Shown piece after piece: positions 25,002 through 37,620 of a stretch of DNA of 64,000 bases. The position numbers were made by a program, and so were the translations under genes. The stretch comes from Aphrophora alni (taxonomy: Eukaryota > Arthropoda > Insecta > Hemiptera > Aphrophoridae). Location: contig OY740777.1 in assembly GCA_963513935.1 (NCBI GenBank), positions 19,253,271 through 19,317,270 of the forward strand, read 5' to 3'. Below the pieces are notes generated by a model. It was not told where the DNA came from. It made no database searches and saw only the letters and a program-made list of their open reading frames with translations. Each line of letters opens with the position of its first letter. The first letter of the stretch is position 1.

Positions 25002-28000
25002 GATAATTATAGAATTTATTGACCTTGTAGAGCGTATTTATGACGGAGTGGACAGCGCCACTATTTTTGTACGTTACTCCGATTTTTGAAAATTGCATGC
25101 AGTATAACTTCTAACTCAATAAAGCTACGACCCTCGTTGTAACTTCAATCAACAATATTATGATTGTAATTTATAGATTTAGTGTATACAATATAATTTT
25201 TCTTAATTCTCTTGAAGTTAATTCAGGGAATAAACAAATAAATTTCAACAAAATGTTGATGTACTAGTAGAAAAGTTGCGATTGGAATGAGGAGCTTACT
25301 GCAATCCAGTGATGCCTCACAAATCTCTTATTAGAAAGTAATGCGATGTCGGGAACGCAAGAAAGATTTCGGCAATGCGCGTCAACGACGGTGCCTGTAC
25401 ATTTATTGTGGCGGCGGCCATCGAAATAAATTATAAATCGTTTCTACGTAACGCTACAATATATAAACAGCAAATGTGTGCCGTAACTGATCATGGAGAG
25501 ACATTGTGAGGTTGTTAGAGCGCGTTTCACAAAAACCTTAGACAAGAATTAACGGTCTTTTAATAAAAAAAACTAATTTACAACTATCGCGAAATTTAGA
25601 AGATTGAAAGATAATAAAAAGACGATCAGATTAGACGAGGAAATTAAGGAACATTTCAGGACAATGGGTTTTGCAGGATCTCTACCAATTTTACGTATTT
25701 CACTTAATGCACACTATTTCTGCATGGCGATTTCAATGCAGATATGCAACATTTCCGATGTAATTTCACCCCTGAGTATCTGAAACTTAAGTTATTGATT
25801 GAGTTGGTTCATGCTTTATTTAGGGTTGGTTTATATAGCGGGGGAATGTATTAATACTACCCTTACAGTTAAGTACAGCTTGGAATTTTCTACAAGTAAG
25901 GTTTAACAGATTGGGTAATTAATAGTGTATATGATAGGGGTAGTTCAAGCTTAAATAGGGTTGGTAGGCTTATATTAATATTTACCTTTAATTACTCTAG
26001 TGGACTAGGACTTCCACCCCATACACCGTTGGGAGTTGTACCTTATTATTATAGTTTCGTGCTAAACTACGGTGAATATTTTAAAATTCATGAATACTAC
26101 CTCAACAATGACATGCTATGTGTGAGACCTTCAGAGCCAAATTAGTAATGTACAGAAAGAGCTTGAAAAAAATGATGCATGTGTTGGTAATATAGTACTG
26201 TATGTGTAAAACATAAACAATATATCATCCTCATTTTACATTGTATTGAGAAAGGTATGTGGTAAAAATCAATGTTGAGTTTTTGGAAATATGTCTGTTT
26301 TTGAAGTTCAATAAGTATGCACGATATTTCAATGAAATTTCATTGAGATTTATAAAAAAAGCCATTATATTTGATTTGTTCCAGTAATCTTACAAGCTCT
26401 TGTTTTGTTAAAGAAAACTATGTTATTTCTTAAGTTTGTATTTATAATGAATATTCTATATTTAGAGTAAAGAAAAAATTTTGAATTGAAAATATTTACA
26501 TAGTAAAATATTTATTATAATTAGTTTTATTTCATTTAGATTTCTTCGTCATCACTGTAAAATGCAGTAGTACATTTTTTTTATAAAACGTAAAAAAGTT
26601 TTGTTGAATATTTTAACCGTTAAATGTAATTTATTTTTCATTTCTAAAAACTGAAATTATTGTATTTTATTTAGTAATAAATACAAAGTTTTTACTAATA
26701 CCATTGAAATTACACTTTGTTTCTCAGAAACGAGTCATTAAATTAAAGCAGCAAAAATATATTATTGTATTTTAAAATTGGAAAATGATTGTCATGGTTA
26801 AGTTGGTATATACACATATGAAGAGATGTCAAAGTTGTTTTCAGTAATCAATTTCAAAACTGTAGTTCGATTTATAAAAGATTCAGTCTTAAACTTTCTC
26901 CACCAAAAAACAAAAACAATAAATAATATAGTTTTATGGAACATACAAGTCCAGCTATTTACATTTGTCATGCATAAATTGATAAATATATTATTTGCCT
27001 TTTTGAGTGTTTACTTTCTTTTAAAGTAATTAAACGAACGTGTCCAATTAAATGACCATAATTATTTTTATTCATAATTTTTATTCTCATTCCTCTTCTG
27101 TTTACTTTCTAACATATCCGTAGCATAAAGAATTTTTTGTCATTTGATAAAAAAAGTCTGACATCATATCTCAAATAGGTATATGTAAGGAAATAAAAAC
27201 TATAAGAAAATTCTGTTAATGTATTTTATGTTTTTGAAAAAAAGACGAAAAATTGTTCTTTATAGCGTTAAGGCAAAATATAATTTCACGATCTGTCCGA
27301 TATAATTTAATTAAAGTTTTATTAACAATATTCGCTAAATAAATTACAAATAATCCACATAAATATTATATTTCACTAGTTTTATGTTATATTATTAATG
27401 TTATACCTTAAATTTACGTAACACTTGTGATATTCCTTCAAGCTAGTGATTTTTATTGCGTTTCCTTACATTCAATTTATTTTAAAATGTATTTAGATAC
27501 GGAAAAATCTTCTTTGATATTTTGTGTTGATATTTTTGTAATGCTGGCTACCACTACGTCTATCCTTCTATTTTATCCGTTAGTAAATCAATATTTATTT
27601 ATTTCGAATAATAATGAATCAATTTAAATGACACTTTGTGTTTTATATTTAAATCAAATATCATCTTTGCCAGTTAAAAGTATTACTATATAAAAACTGA
27701 GCAATGCAATGATAAATAATTTTTTTTAAATCTTTTTACGTAATCAATGTTAAAGCAGTTTTAAAATTCACATTTCAAGTATCTATTTGAAATATTTCAA
27801 AAGAAAACTATCTCTGAAACATCGTTTGAAATATTTTATGATATTCGGTCGTCTACGGTTTTCACCCGATTGCTCACGAACAAATATTTTTTATAAAGAT
27901 GATGACGATTGTATTGTTTTACTTTGTAAAATGTCTTAGAACTTGAATGCAATTTTCGCGCTCCGTTTATTTTCTTATTTCCCGTCATCGTCCTGGACTG

Positions 28001-28368
28001 CATTAAGTTTTTTTCTATTTGAAATAACTCGCAAAACAATCCCATCATTCATATACAATGTTACACAAACAACTTTACTCATTGTGTATCTGGGAAAACG
28101 TTAGGAAGGAGTAAAAACTGAATGCATTACGACCCCTATGTTTATAAGGGATGAGAATGCAATTAGCCCAGTTGTTAGTTTCTTGTTTTTGTAGCTATTC
28201 TCTTTCGTAGTGTAATTTGTTTTATGTTTATAAAGACATAAATATGTCTGCTTTTGATACATTAGTCAAAGCAGAAGTATAATTTAATGGATACTGAATT
28301 TGTTTATACTGATGATCGATGTTACTTGATAGATTTCCAATAAAATACACAAATTCTTTTGTCAAATT
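25002..28368. other. unannotated stretch
   Basis: 3.4 kb without a recognised gene, transposon or tandem repeat. The part from about 25300 to 25500 is richer in CpG (for example 'gtcgggaacgc', 'gcgcgtcaacgacgg'). That could mark an old regulatory or exonic piece, but no frame supports it. Small frames at 26826-27029 and 27427-27627 have no recognisable motifs. Confidence 0.4.
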
Positions 28369-28425
28369 TACTCGGTCTACCCGACCTTGGTTTCGCCAGT
28401 ACGGCATTGATGAGGGTTATACAAA
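28340..28425 (-). repeat. core-mutated hammerhead-like repeat, inverted partner 1
   Basis: On minus: CUCAUCA (28415-28409) sits where CUGANGA would be, then UGCC/GGC helix II, GAAA (28394-28391) and ACCAAGGUC, which can form helix III and a canonical GUC site. A sequence shared with the copy at 28630-28730 continues past it ('ggtcgggtagaccga'). Confidence 0.55.
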
Positions 28426-28629
28426 TTACAAAGACTAAAACCCTAAGAAAAAAATATTGTACACATTTTAAGACCAAGCCCATAAGTTCAGTTACATGAC
28501 AATGGAACCTGTAGTCGTAAACCCAGTAAGTCAGTAAGTCATAAACTATTCTAGACATGCTTTGATAAAGGTTGAAGCAGTAATGAAAAAGACAAGAATT
28601 CTGTTCAATATTTTCATCTTAAGTTATTT

Positions 28630-28730
28630 AGTCTTTATATAATCCTCGTCAATGTCAGAACTGACGAAACCAAGGTCGGGTAGACCGAATAAATTTAGAA
28701 TTTTACAGAAGATTTGTGTCTGTTTTATTT
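28630..28730 (+). repeat. core-mutated hammerhead-like repeat, inverted partner 2
   Basis: Inverted copy of the 28340-28425 repeat. It has CUCGUCA (28645-28651), helix II GUCA/UGAC, GAAA (28666-28669), ACCAAGGUC, then 'gggtagaccgaataaattt'. Both copies carry C in place of the two invariant core G residues, so both should be inactive. Confidence 0.55.
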
Positions 28731-28784
28731 TGCAACGGAATTTCTTATAATTTTAATTTTTCTGAAGTGACCAAAAAATAAGGC

Positions 28785-30029
28785 ATTTTGATGGGCATCA
28801 TCATGGTACTTACCCAAATCTTTCATGCAGTTCAATACAACCAGATCCTGTTTCTTAGACTTTCTGGGAAATGTTAACTTCGTAGAACAAGGGGTCCTAC
28901 CCAGTAAGGTAAGTTTGTTTAAAACAGTTATTACACAGGTTTTTCGAACAATATAATTATGTTTAACACTATTTTCCTGAGGTCGACTAAGCTGTAACAA
29001 GTATTGTAGATGTGTATATATTAAATGTCTCTACTCGCTTCGCTCGTGTCAGTGTCTCGGCCCTAAAGGACCCCGAAGATGTACGTTACGCTCGTGGTGA
29101 TAACTCGGTTCTACCAAATCTCGTAATTATACTAATATCAAAATTTTTGGATAGGAGGAAATATTCGACAATAACTTCGCTATTTGTCGTCCTAGAGAGG
29201 TGGGGTTCAAACTTGCAGAATTTGAAGCTACAAATGTTTATCTAATTTGTTATATTATAAATTGAATAACACACGATTTATGAACAGCTAAAATGATCGC
29301 CTTTTTGAAGTTTTAAATTCTATTTTTTTTAATTTCATTACGGTTCTATATAACTACATTATAATTCAAAGTGACAATTTCTTTTAGTTTGAAATAAACG
29401 ATGAAATATTATTGCTTACCTTTCTCTAACAAAGTAAAGTTATCGACAACCCTTCTAAAAATGTTTCTATATTAAACAAGACGGGGAATAAAAGTGTCAA
29501 ATGTGTACTAATACCACACGACTTAGGATCAGTATGCCTATAGAGACAGTTATTTTTATAATGTCGATGTCTTTTAAGTGTCTTAAAGCCAACATTAATT
29601 TCTTCGTCAAATAAACATACATATTCGTAATCAGAATAACTTTTTTATTTGATACTCCACACGTAATATCTAAGAAAATTAAATTTTTAACTTGATAGTT
29701 TTTGTTCCTTAGCTAACCCATGCTCATTTTTTTTGTTACAGCTATATTTTTTTTTTAAGTGGAACAATACAAAGAATATAAATGCAAAGTTTGAAATATA
29801 TAGGATTTATCGTCTTGTCTGTGTAGACTAGTTGCGACTTAAAGACAGACAAAATTGACGTTTCTTATATATGTGGCCGCTATCGTGCTTACGTATAGAC
29901 GACCACGACAAAACACGGACTACTTGACGAAATTTACTTTTTAGCCACAACAAGAGAAGATCTATCAAAAAATAGAGGTCGACATTTATGCAGTTACCAA
30001 ACTTATGCTATACTTAGTGTACTAGCTAA
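28785..30029 (+). repeat. Rep-A copy 4, long, interrupted by a Harbinger-like element
   Basis: Starts at 'gatgggcatcatcatgg' (28790). Follows the Rep-A order: 'gtaagtttgtttaaaacag' (28908), 'cgcttcgctcgtgtcagtg' (29036), 'aacttcgctatttgtcgtc' (29173), 'gtggccgctatcgtgctta' (29872) and 'aaaatagaggtcgac' (29968). It ends at the insertion at 30030. A stretch around 29400-29860 does not match other copies and may be an insertion. The frames across it are not conserved between copies. Confidence 0.7.
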
Positions 30030-30749
30030 GGTCCATTCTATACGAGCGTTAATGTGTCGCGTTAAATGCGTGACGTTAACGCCAACGCCCGACAATAGTG
30101 GTGACATTCTATACGGGCGCTAAATGCGTCGCGTTGTTAGCGTCAACGCTCAGCAGTGGACCTTCTATAAGGGCGCTAAATGCATCGCGGTGAGCTCGAA
30201 AACCGTCAATTCAGTCACCAATGTGGATGCTATGCAGATCGGTGCTTTAGGTTTTCAGTACCTGCTGGTTAGACCTACCTGCTACATCATTGCTCTCAGG
30301 AATCATTTCCTCCCAATTTTAATGCATCGCTCTTCCAATGTCGGTACAGCACTGCGCTTTTAGTTGTTTATTGGGATAGTCTTTCGACTTAACATCAAAC
30401 ACTGCTGGTCTCTTCTCCACTTCAACAATAAGTTTCTCAATGTCATACATTGCTTGTCTAAATCAAACAATCACACACTCAGATACGCTTTAACCACCGT
30501 TTCACTCGAAAACCACGTGACGACAACGCTGGCGATAAAAGCGTTCGTATAGATGCTACCCGTCTCGCGCAGCGTTGTTTGCGACGCGGTGCTAGCGCTG
30601 CCAGCAAGGCAGACGGCGTTAATAGCGTCAACGCCGAGTGAACAGTTTAACGCTGGACGTAGAATTCGCTCGTATAGATACAACAACTTGACTTGTATTG
30701 AGTTCCAAAACGAAAAATAACGCGACGCATTCAACGTATAGAATGGGCC
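30030..30749. mobile_element. Harbinger-like element with captured MADF relic
   Basis: 720-bp element, notably more GC-rich than its surroundings. Terminal inverted repeats start GGYCCATTCTATACG, and TAA flanks both sides (30027-30029 and 30750-30752), as for PIF/Harbinger. The left end has three tandem subterminal motifs of the type 'attctatacgggcgctaaa' (about 30035, 30110, 30165). The interior carries a broken MADF domain on minus. Autonomous Harbinger elements often encode a Myb/SANT- or MADF-like DNA-binding protein beside the transposase; no transposase remains here. Confidence 0.8.
30240..30450 (-). pseudogene. MADF-domain (Myb/SANT-like) protein relic
   Basis: From ATG at 30450 the minus strand reads MYDIEKLIVEVEKRPAVFDV, then KSKDYPNKQLKAQ, with a TAA stop at 30319-30321 after 43 codons. 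Past the stop the same frame continues NWEEMIPESNDV and meets another stop near 30260. The spacing fits an N-terminal MADF domain: 'LI..V...P.l.d', then 'dY.nk..k...w..I'. The usual Trp in the second helix is Cys. MADF domains bind DNA in Adf-1-like proteins and in Harbinger-associated proteins. It lies entirely within the 30030-30749 element, so it is transposon-derived and dead. Confidence 0.65.
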
Positions 30750-30752
30750 TAA

Positions 30753-31839
30753 GAGAAAATAAAAAGGATTGTAAAATATTTTTCTCTATGTTAATAATCT
30801 AGATTAAGCTTGGTTTATCATTGTAAAAGTAAAATGTCATTGTTATTAAAAAAAAATTAATATATTATACTTAATGTTATTTTTGAGTCGTCACTGAATT
30901 TTTCATAAAAATATTTTATTTTATGTTGTCCAAATTAATATACTACTTTATAAAAATTAAATAGTACCTTTTTTGACTGTTTTTGTAAAGATTATTTTGT
31001 ATCAACAACTTTTGATTTTTCTATTTTATATTTGTAGTAATTCCTTTTTTTTTTACTTAGAATTGGCATTATTAAATGTGCTTAAAAACTGGGTACTAAA
31101 AGCGCAATTTCGTGGGGTAAACCGCTCTGTTAAAAACTTGTATAACTCTAGAGCTTTTTATATATCTCTTACAATTAAAATGTGTTTGATAGTGATTTGA
31201 AAATTGAAATTGAATACTAGAGTCATGGATCGAATTGTGTACGTTTTCTGGACGATTTAGATTATTATATTTGTAAGTTTGCTGCTATGAAACAATATAT
31301 CACGTGTTATATTAAATATTCAGTCTTAAACCTCTTCCCCCAAGAAACAATAAATCAAGTTTGACATATAAACGAGTTGATATTCACCACTGCCTCCAAG
31401 ATAACATACCGCTGTCTGTCTGTCATGGGTTATTTATTGTATAGTTGTTTCATAGAATATACAAATCCCATCTCCGTATCACTCCATCTACACAGTTTTC
31501 ACATAAATCTTTTAAATGTAGTCTCGCAACACAATAGAGTATGAGAACATTTTCAATTGAGGAAAATAAATATATTTATAAAGTTTTAATAGAGGGAAGT
31601 TTTTAAAAATATTCCGTAATAAAACTGCATTTAACTCCATTATGTAATAAAATATGTTGGTTACTTTAATTGTGTTTATAGCAATAAATTCAAAGTTTAA
31701 TTCCATGAGCTGATAGATTAATTACAGTTTTATTATATAAATTTTATTTATCTAGTTTAATGTTATGTTATTAATTTTAATGTTTGAATTTCTGAAAACG
31801 TTGTGTATTCCTTCAAGCTGCCTGTGATTTTAAACATGT
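30753..31839. other. unannotated stretch
   Basis: Begins with a possible remnant of Rep-A copy 4 on the far side of the Harbinger insertion. Otherwise AT-rich, with two frames of 60-75 codons that show nothing recognisable. Confidence 0.35.
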
Positions 31840-32595
31840 TGATGGGTACTTACCCAGCCCGATCATACAATGTAATATAACGACTAAAAGTTCGTTTCCT
31901 TGGCCATGTAGGAAATGTTAAATTGTATCGGTAAAACAAGGGATCTGTTAACTAAACCAGAATGTTTACACAAGTTTTCTGGACCTTGTAATTGTGCATA
32001 TTAATACTTTATAGACGTCAGCTAGGCTCTAGCGCTTATTTTGTCATCATAGAGATACCTTCAAATGCAGAATTGAAATCTGAAAATTGTATCTAATTTA
32101 GTGTTTATAAGTTGTAAAACACACGAGATATCAACACAAATTGTGTAAAATAGTCGCCATTTTGTCATTTTAAATTATATTTTCTGAATTTCAATACGAT
32201 TTCAATAAGAGCACATTAAAGCAACTTATACAAAAATTTATGTTGCTCTCTTAAATTTTGTGGCCTCTATCATGCTTCCATGTAAATTGCTTCTGTGTAC
32301 AAAATAGAGGTCGATTTTTTTTGGGGATTACAAATCTGTATTTCGTATACTGGATAAATAAAAGTATGTTGATAAAATTTTTTTGGGGATTACAAATCTG
32401 TATTTCGTATACTGGATAAATAAAAGTATGTTGATAAAATTTTTTTGGGGATTACAAATCTGTATTTCGTATACTGGATAAATAAAAGTATGTTGATAAA
32501 ATTTTTTTGGGGATTACAAATCTGTATTTCGTATACTGGATAAATAAAAGTATGTTGATAATGAAACAAATCCATTTTGATATTTTCTTTCATAC
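31840..32595 (+). repeat. Rep-A copy 5 with internal tandem expansion
   Basis: Plus-strand Rep-A: 'gggtacttacccagccc' (31844), 'aggaaatgttaaattgtat' (31910), 'gtcgccattttg' (32153), 'gtggcctctatcatgctt' (32260) and 'aaaatagaggtcga' (32301). It then runs into four copies of a 62-bp unit. Confidence 0.7.
32315..32562 (+). repeat. 62-bp tandem repeat, four copies
   Basis: The anchor 'ggggattacaaatctg' is at 32323, 32385, 32447 and 32509, exactly 62 bp apart. The copies look identical, suggesting recent expansion. The unit comes from the 3' part of Rep-A. Because 62 is not a multiple of three, the frame through it is not a real repeat protein. Confidence 0.95.
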
Positions 32596-34120
32596 TACGT
32601 GTTGGTTCACGTTGGTATATTCTTACAAAATGTCTGATTTTTCAGGAACGTTTTGAGAAATTTCATTGATAAGACAGACATTGAAAAGTAAAGAAGACAA
32701 AATGAGAAACACGTTTGTATTGAAACTTTAATTATTTCAGTAAGGTTTTCTTCTAAAATTCTTCTGGTGTAAAAAAAGGTTGTGATATGGAATATGGAAA
32801 ATAACGTTTTTAAAGAGATTTTTACTGGTTAGATCGTGGCCTTACTTAAAAGAAAGATTTAAAACAACCCTGTCACAATTCAAGTTTATTATCCTACATG
32901 TATGTAAACAAATAATGTAAACAAATAATACGACGTTTCTTGAGTAGGGAAAATTTTTTTGATAAAATATAGGACGTTAAACAAATTGATTGTGAGATCT
33001 TATTGGATTCGAAAACTCTCAGGTTTTGTAATAGACATTTTTGTAAAATATAAATATTTTTATATGAAAATTATATGACTTCACAATTAAGTTTCACAGA
33101 TGGTAGTAGAGTTTTTTTACCTTAATTAAAACAAAATAGTAAATAAAAATGCATTAAAAATAATTACGTCATTTCAGAGAGTATATTTTGCTTGTAACAC
33201 TTCAAGTTTTCTTGTCTCAACAAAGTTATTACAACAATTTTCTTATTAAATGATTCTTGAGTATAAATTACAATTTTAATATTACGCTTAACATCATTCG
33301 TTAAAATGCCACGTGTAGTTTCCTTTTCACAATCATTGTTCTGGATTTATTTTCTCAGCCGCAGAGCAGTAATACATTCAGTCTCACCCCACCCCCTACT
33401 ACGGCTTCACCAGGTCTGACTTGAAATACATTTCACGCAGGCCACGGCTTTTGTTTCATTACTTGACCAGTAAAGTAATTACAATGGAGAGTTGATAACA
33501 CGTTTGTAGAGAGTTTTTTGCTTTTGATCTTTTCAATGTTTCTCATTTTCTCTTTTCTAAATGGAAGAGATATATCTTTACTTTGCAGGTAATAAAATTA
33601 AACCCAATAAATATCGTTACCTCCATGATTTGACTTATATTTTAAATTATTCAATTATTCAGGACAAGGGGTTAAATTAGTAGAAAACTAAATTGTTACA
33701 ATTTCTAGGGGGTGAAAGCATTTTTATATAGGCTTGAAAGAATCTATTGTCCATTTTAAAATTTAAATAACAGTTTTGGGATGGACAAGCGATAAATTAT
33801 TAGACAATTTCCTTAATGAAGGAGCTTAATTAGGACTACCAGGTCCTCTTGTTACTTAACCCTTTATAAAACATCAAAAAGTTAAAATGTAAAGGAAATT
33901 AATCAAATAAAATAAAATACAGAAGTTAATATATATAAGCAAATGAGGTATATAAATCACTCACAAAAATATTCTGAAATATTTATAATTATAAAACCAC
34001 TCTTGAAATACAAATATTATATAAATAATTTTAAAGAATAATTGACGGACTTCTTGAATATTAACATTAAAGTTAAAATTTATCGACCCCAAACTGTTTT
34101 TAAATATAGAATAAAATAAA
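32596..34120. other. unannotated stretch
   Basis: AT-rich, with no recognised gene or transposon. Confidence 0.4.
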
Positions 34121-34696
34121 ATATACAGGGTGTCCAGTAATTACGGGATCAAACTTCACCGGGTGATTTTTCAAGTCAAAATATAAAAGAAATATCTAAT
34201 AAAGCATAGTCCTATCTCGCTTAGTTTTCCGTCTGTCTGTCCGTTTGTGTTTTTTTACTAAAACATTTTTATCTTCGAAGTCGATAAAGGTATAAACTTA
34301 AAACTTTACATACCTGTTAGTATAACAAAGAGCAATATTTAAAAAAATAAAATTTAAACAATTATCACTTCCTGTTTGAAAATGGCGGCCGGAAGGGTTT
34401 TGAGTTACTAAGCTTAGAAAACTTAGTATGGTCGCCATTTTGATACCGGAAGTGATAATTATTTAAAACTTTTTTTAAAATATTCTCTTTGTTATACTAA
34501 CAGTTATGTATAGTTTTAAGTTTATACCTTTATCGACTTCGAAGATAAAAATATTTTAGTAAAAAAACACAAACAGACAAACAGACGGAAAAATAAGCGA
34601 GATAGGACTATGCTTTATTAGACATTTCTTGTATATTTTGACTTGAAAAATCACCTGGCGAAGTTTGATCCCGTAATTACTGGACACCCTGTATAT
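34121..34696. mobile_element. foldback/MITE with TATACAGGGTGTCC ends
   Basis: Nearly a full palindrome. The arms at 34121-34390 and 34428-34696 are close reverse complements around a ~37-bp centre. Ends read ATATACAGGGTGTCCAG, with TA at the boundary as for Tc1/mariner-like MITEs. The arms contain 'cgccatttt' and 'tttttttactaaaaca' motifs shared with the elements at 38596 and 57721. Confidence 0.88.
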
Positions 34697-35594
34697 TGTA
34701 GTGCCTTACCTACTTTCACTCACTCATCATACATTCTAACATAGTTCATCATACAATCATACACTAATCATAAAGTCATTGCACTCTTAAATTTTACGTA
34801 ATCAAATCGTTAACAAACGGTTAGGTATCATCATATACATAACGAGAATGTAATAATCAAGCTTTTAAGTTTTAATAGCATTAGTAGCTTAACAAGATAT
34901 TTAAATCAACTTATGTAATTCTATCAGATAAATTAAGCATAATGATACAGATATTTTTTGTCAAATTTAAGTCATTGGTTAATGTTAAAAATAATTGTTT
35001 CACAACTACCAATGAAGTAAAATTAACTTAGCCTTTTTGCGTATCAATTGTTAGCAATTTTGTTTTAAAACAATATGAATTATTATTATAAGCACTAAAC
35101 GTGATTTCAAAGTTAGTCCCACCTTTTGTAATTGTTTCGTCATACTGCTTCAAAAATATGCATTGAGATGCAAAAACATGCATTTCGTCATACATGCATT
35201 AATATGCTAAAGTTTTTCTTTTTAGTCCTAGAACCTAAAAACATCAGCTGAGGTCGAGGTTATCATCTGTTACTTCGTTTATACGAATTATTTAACGTTA
35301 GTAATGAATCTATAAAAACAACCGATACTCTCGATTGTAAATAACCGTTATAACAGCCGTTACCATCGTTATAGTTAGGGTTCCACTAACACAAACTGAA
35401 TAGCTGTAGCAGCTGCAAACTTATGCAAACTTTGAAGGTAAATAGGTTATAAAATTTTAGTTTTGTGAAATTATTTTCGTTGATTGTGTGTATAGATTGT
35501 GCATGATGTCACTGATGATCCTCTCTGCTGTCCCAAACAGTTTAATAGGTTGTAGAACAAAACTCGGAAAACGAGATCTTACATACATTATGTT
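34697..35594. other. unannotated stretch
   Basis: No recognised feature. Confidence 0.35.
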
Positions 35595-35670
35595 TGTTGA
35601 ATCGAACGCGTTTCAACGACAAAGTCGCCATCCTCAGTGATACATGAGCTACAATAACAAAACTATAACT
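35595..35670 (-). ncRNA. hammerhead-like motif in a dispersed repeat
   Basis: On minus: CUGAGGA (35637-35631), helix II GGCGAC/GUCGUU (two G-U pairs) with a UUU loop, GAAA (35614-35611) and the palindrome ACGCGU. Helix I is short, with a mismatch beside the cleavage site. The flanking 'gatacatgagctacaat' is shared with the copies at 50150 and 55209, so this is part of a transposed repeat. Confidence 0.6.
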
Positions 35671-36782
35671 TTACTTATAGTTTAATACGTTGTTGTCTAT
35701 ATATTCATTAAGTCAATATGTTAACAAAAGAAGAATATTTCGTTACCACTTTATGGGAGTGTTTCATCTCCTTGTCACAGTATATTTGTCACGTTCACAG
35801 TAAAGTTACAACTTTGTGAATGAAGAATCAAGATGGAGCACTTTAACTTTTAACCTTTCTTTAAACTTTAAAAGTAACTTTTCCTGAAGCTCTATTTATC
35901 ATTGTACAAATTCACCTGACATTTTCTTGACATTATTACCCTCCAGCACAGACTAAAACGAAATCTGTTCTAGTGATATCGAATGTAACTAATGACACAA
36001 GTTTTAAAAAGTAATTCTTTAAAGGGTTCAGAGTTGAGAAAAGAGTTGATGATTTCTTTACCTGTTTGTACATTTCCAGACCAAAAAACCCTCTTCAACT
36101 AATTCGTACATAATGTTGTTACTGACGGTTAGGATTAGTACAATTTAAAACATCTTTCACTAGTTAATTGAAAATCGAAAAAATCAAAATGAAAATATAA
36201 AACTAGCGACCTTTTTCAGGAATTATATTTGCGAGAATTGAATAATATTTATAAACATTTTAATTCCATTTTTTTAGAAAGTGGTACTCGGTATTGTTAT
36301 TTGATCCAAGAATAAGTTTTTTCGACTTTTATAGAAAATCTTTTTTTATTTCTATTTTAAATTTGTGTTTACATATACAGAGTAAATGAAACAAGTGTGA
36401 CTGCTGTTTTACTCGATAAGTACAAAAATTACAAAAATCTTTAAAATTTAACCAACAGGATTATTTTAGTTAAAATTAGAGGTATTACGAAATTTTCCAT
36501 ATCACCCGCCATTTTTCCATCATGGAAGTTAGCTCTAATTTGTTTTTATAAGAACTCCTGTTTATACCTCAATTTTGAATAACAAGCATTATGTTAAGAT
36601 TTTTTATTTGGTATTTTTATGAAATTGTGGAAATACAAGGTTTAAGGGAGTTTCAGAAGTCCATTTCCCGTACCTAAATCAGTTAAACCGAATTTAAAAT
36701 TGAAACATATAAAACTGTAATGTATAAAAAATATTGAAAGTTTAAAAAGTAACGTTTTGTTTTTCACTCAAGTAGCAGGAAT
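35671..36782. other. unannotated stretch
   Basis: AT-rich, with no recognised feature. Confidence 0.35.
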
Positions 36783-37237
36783 ATACTTTGTCAAGTTCAG
36801 GTTAGCGGATGGACCCGGGACTACCTGAGGCCACCCCTATAATCCCTCGCCGCGTCCGTGGTCAATTTACTTTCTTCCAAACAGTCTCTAAGTAAAGCTT
36901 TTAATATTCATTACAGCTTAAAACTTGCCTTCTAAATTTGTCTAAATAAAAAGTCGCAGTCACAATGTAAACAATTCTTAATAAAGTTCGTATTAAATAT
37001 TCTAATACCTAGGTCGAGTTTGGTATCGTTTTTCATAATTTTTTTATTAGATTTCAAATATCATTTAAAACATGTTAAATTAATATTCTGTTAAGAAAGT
37101 TTACCTTTGTATAAGCACAGCCAGTAGGTGACTCATCGCCTAGGCAGCGGACAGCTCAGGCGGACGCGGCGAGGGATTATAGGGGTGGCCTCAGGTAGTC
37201 CCGGGTCCATCCGCCAACCTGAACATGACAAAGTATA
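36783..37237. mobile_element. MITE with ~76-bp GC-rich inverted repeats
   Basis: Arms at about 36783-36858 and 37162-37237 are almost identical in inverted orientation. They start TACTTTGTCAAGTTCAGGTT and include 'gacccgggactacctgagg'. They are much more GC-rich than the surroundings. TA at each end is consistent with a Tc1/mariner-type target. No transposase. Confidence 0.85.
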
Positions 37238-37439
37238 AATAATCACAAAATTTTGAAAAATTAATAATTATGTTTACGTATAAAAATAATGTCGGTAGTT
37301 TATAAAAAATTATAAATTAACAATTTATAAAAATATCAGGTAGTTAATTGATACTCATTATACCCTAAAACCTCGTTATGCAAATTTTACAATACAAAGC
37401 AGTATAGTATAATCCTCTTAACAAAATTTCAGTATACTG

Positions 37440-37620
37440 TCTAAAAGTTTGTAGCCGTTATTGTCCTTACGTCAGACGATAACTACGACGGACGGAATGG
37501 AAGTCGAAGATCACTTTTTGATGTCCTGAGCTCATAAAATTTGAAGACCAGAAAACGGAGGTGTAAATTTTGAAAGATTACAAAACTTAACCTACACTTT
37601 GTATACTGGGAAAGTGAAAG
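37440..37620 (+). repeat. Rep-A copy 6 (fragment)
   Basis: Plus-strand match to the middle and 3' part of Rep-A: 'tttgtagccgttattgtcct', 'gacgataactacgacggac', then 'gattacaaaacttaacc' and 'tactgggaaagtgaaag'. Confidence 0.5.

Noticed and set aside
28725..29000. 91-codon minus frame
   Set aside because: Antisense reading of Rep-A and not kept in other copies.
30471..30734. 87-codon minus frame in the Harbinger-like element
   Set aside because: Covers subterminal repeats, shows no motif, and is not in the MADF frame.
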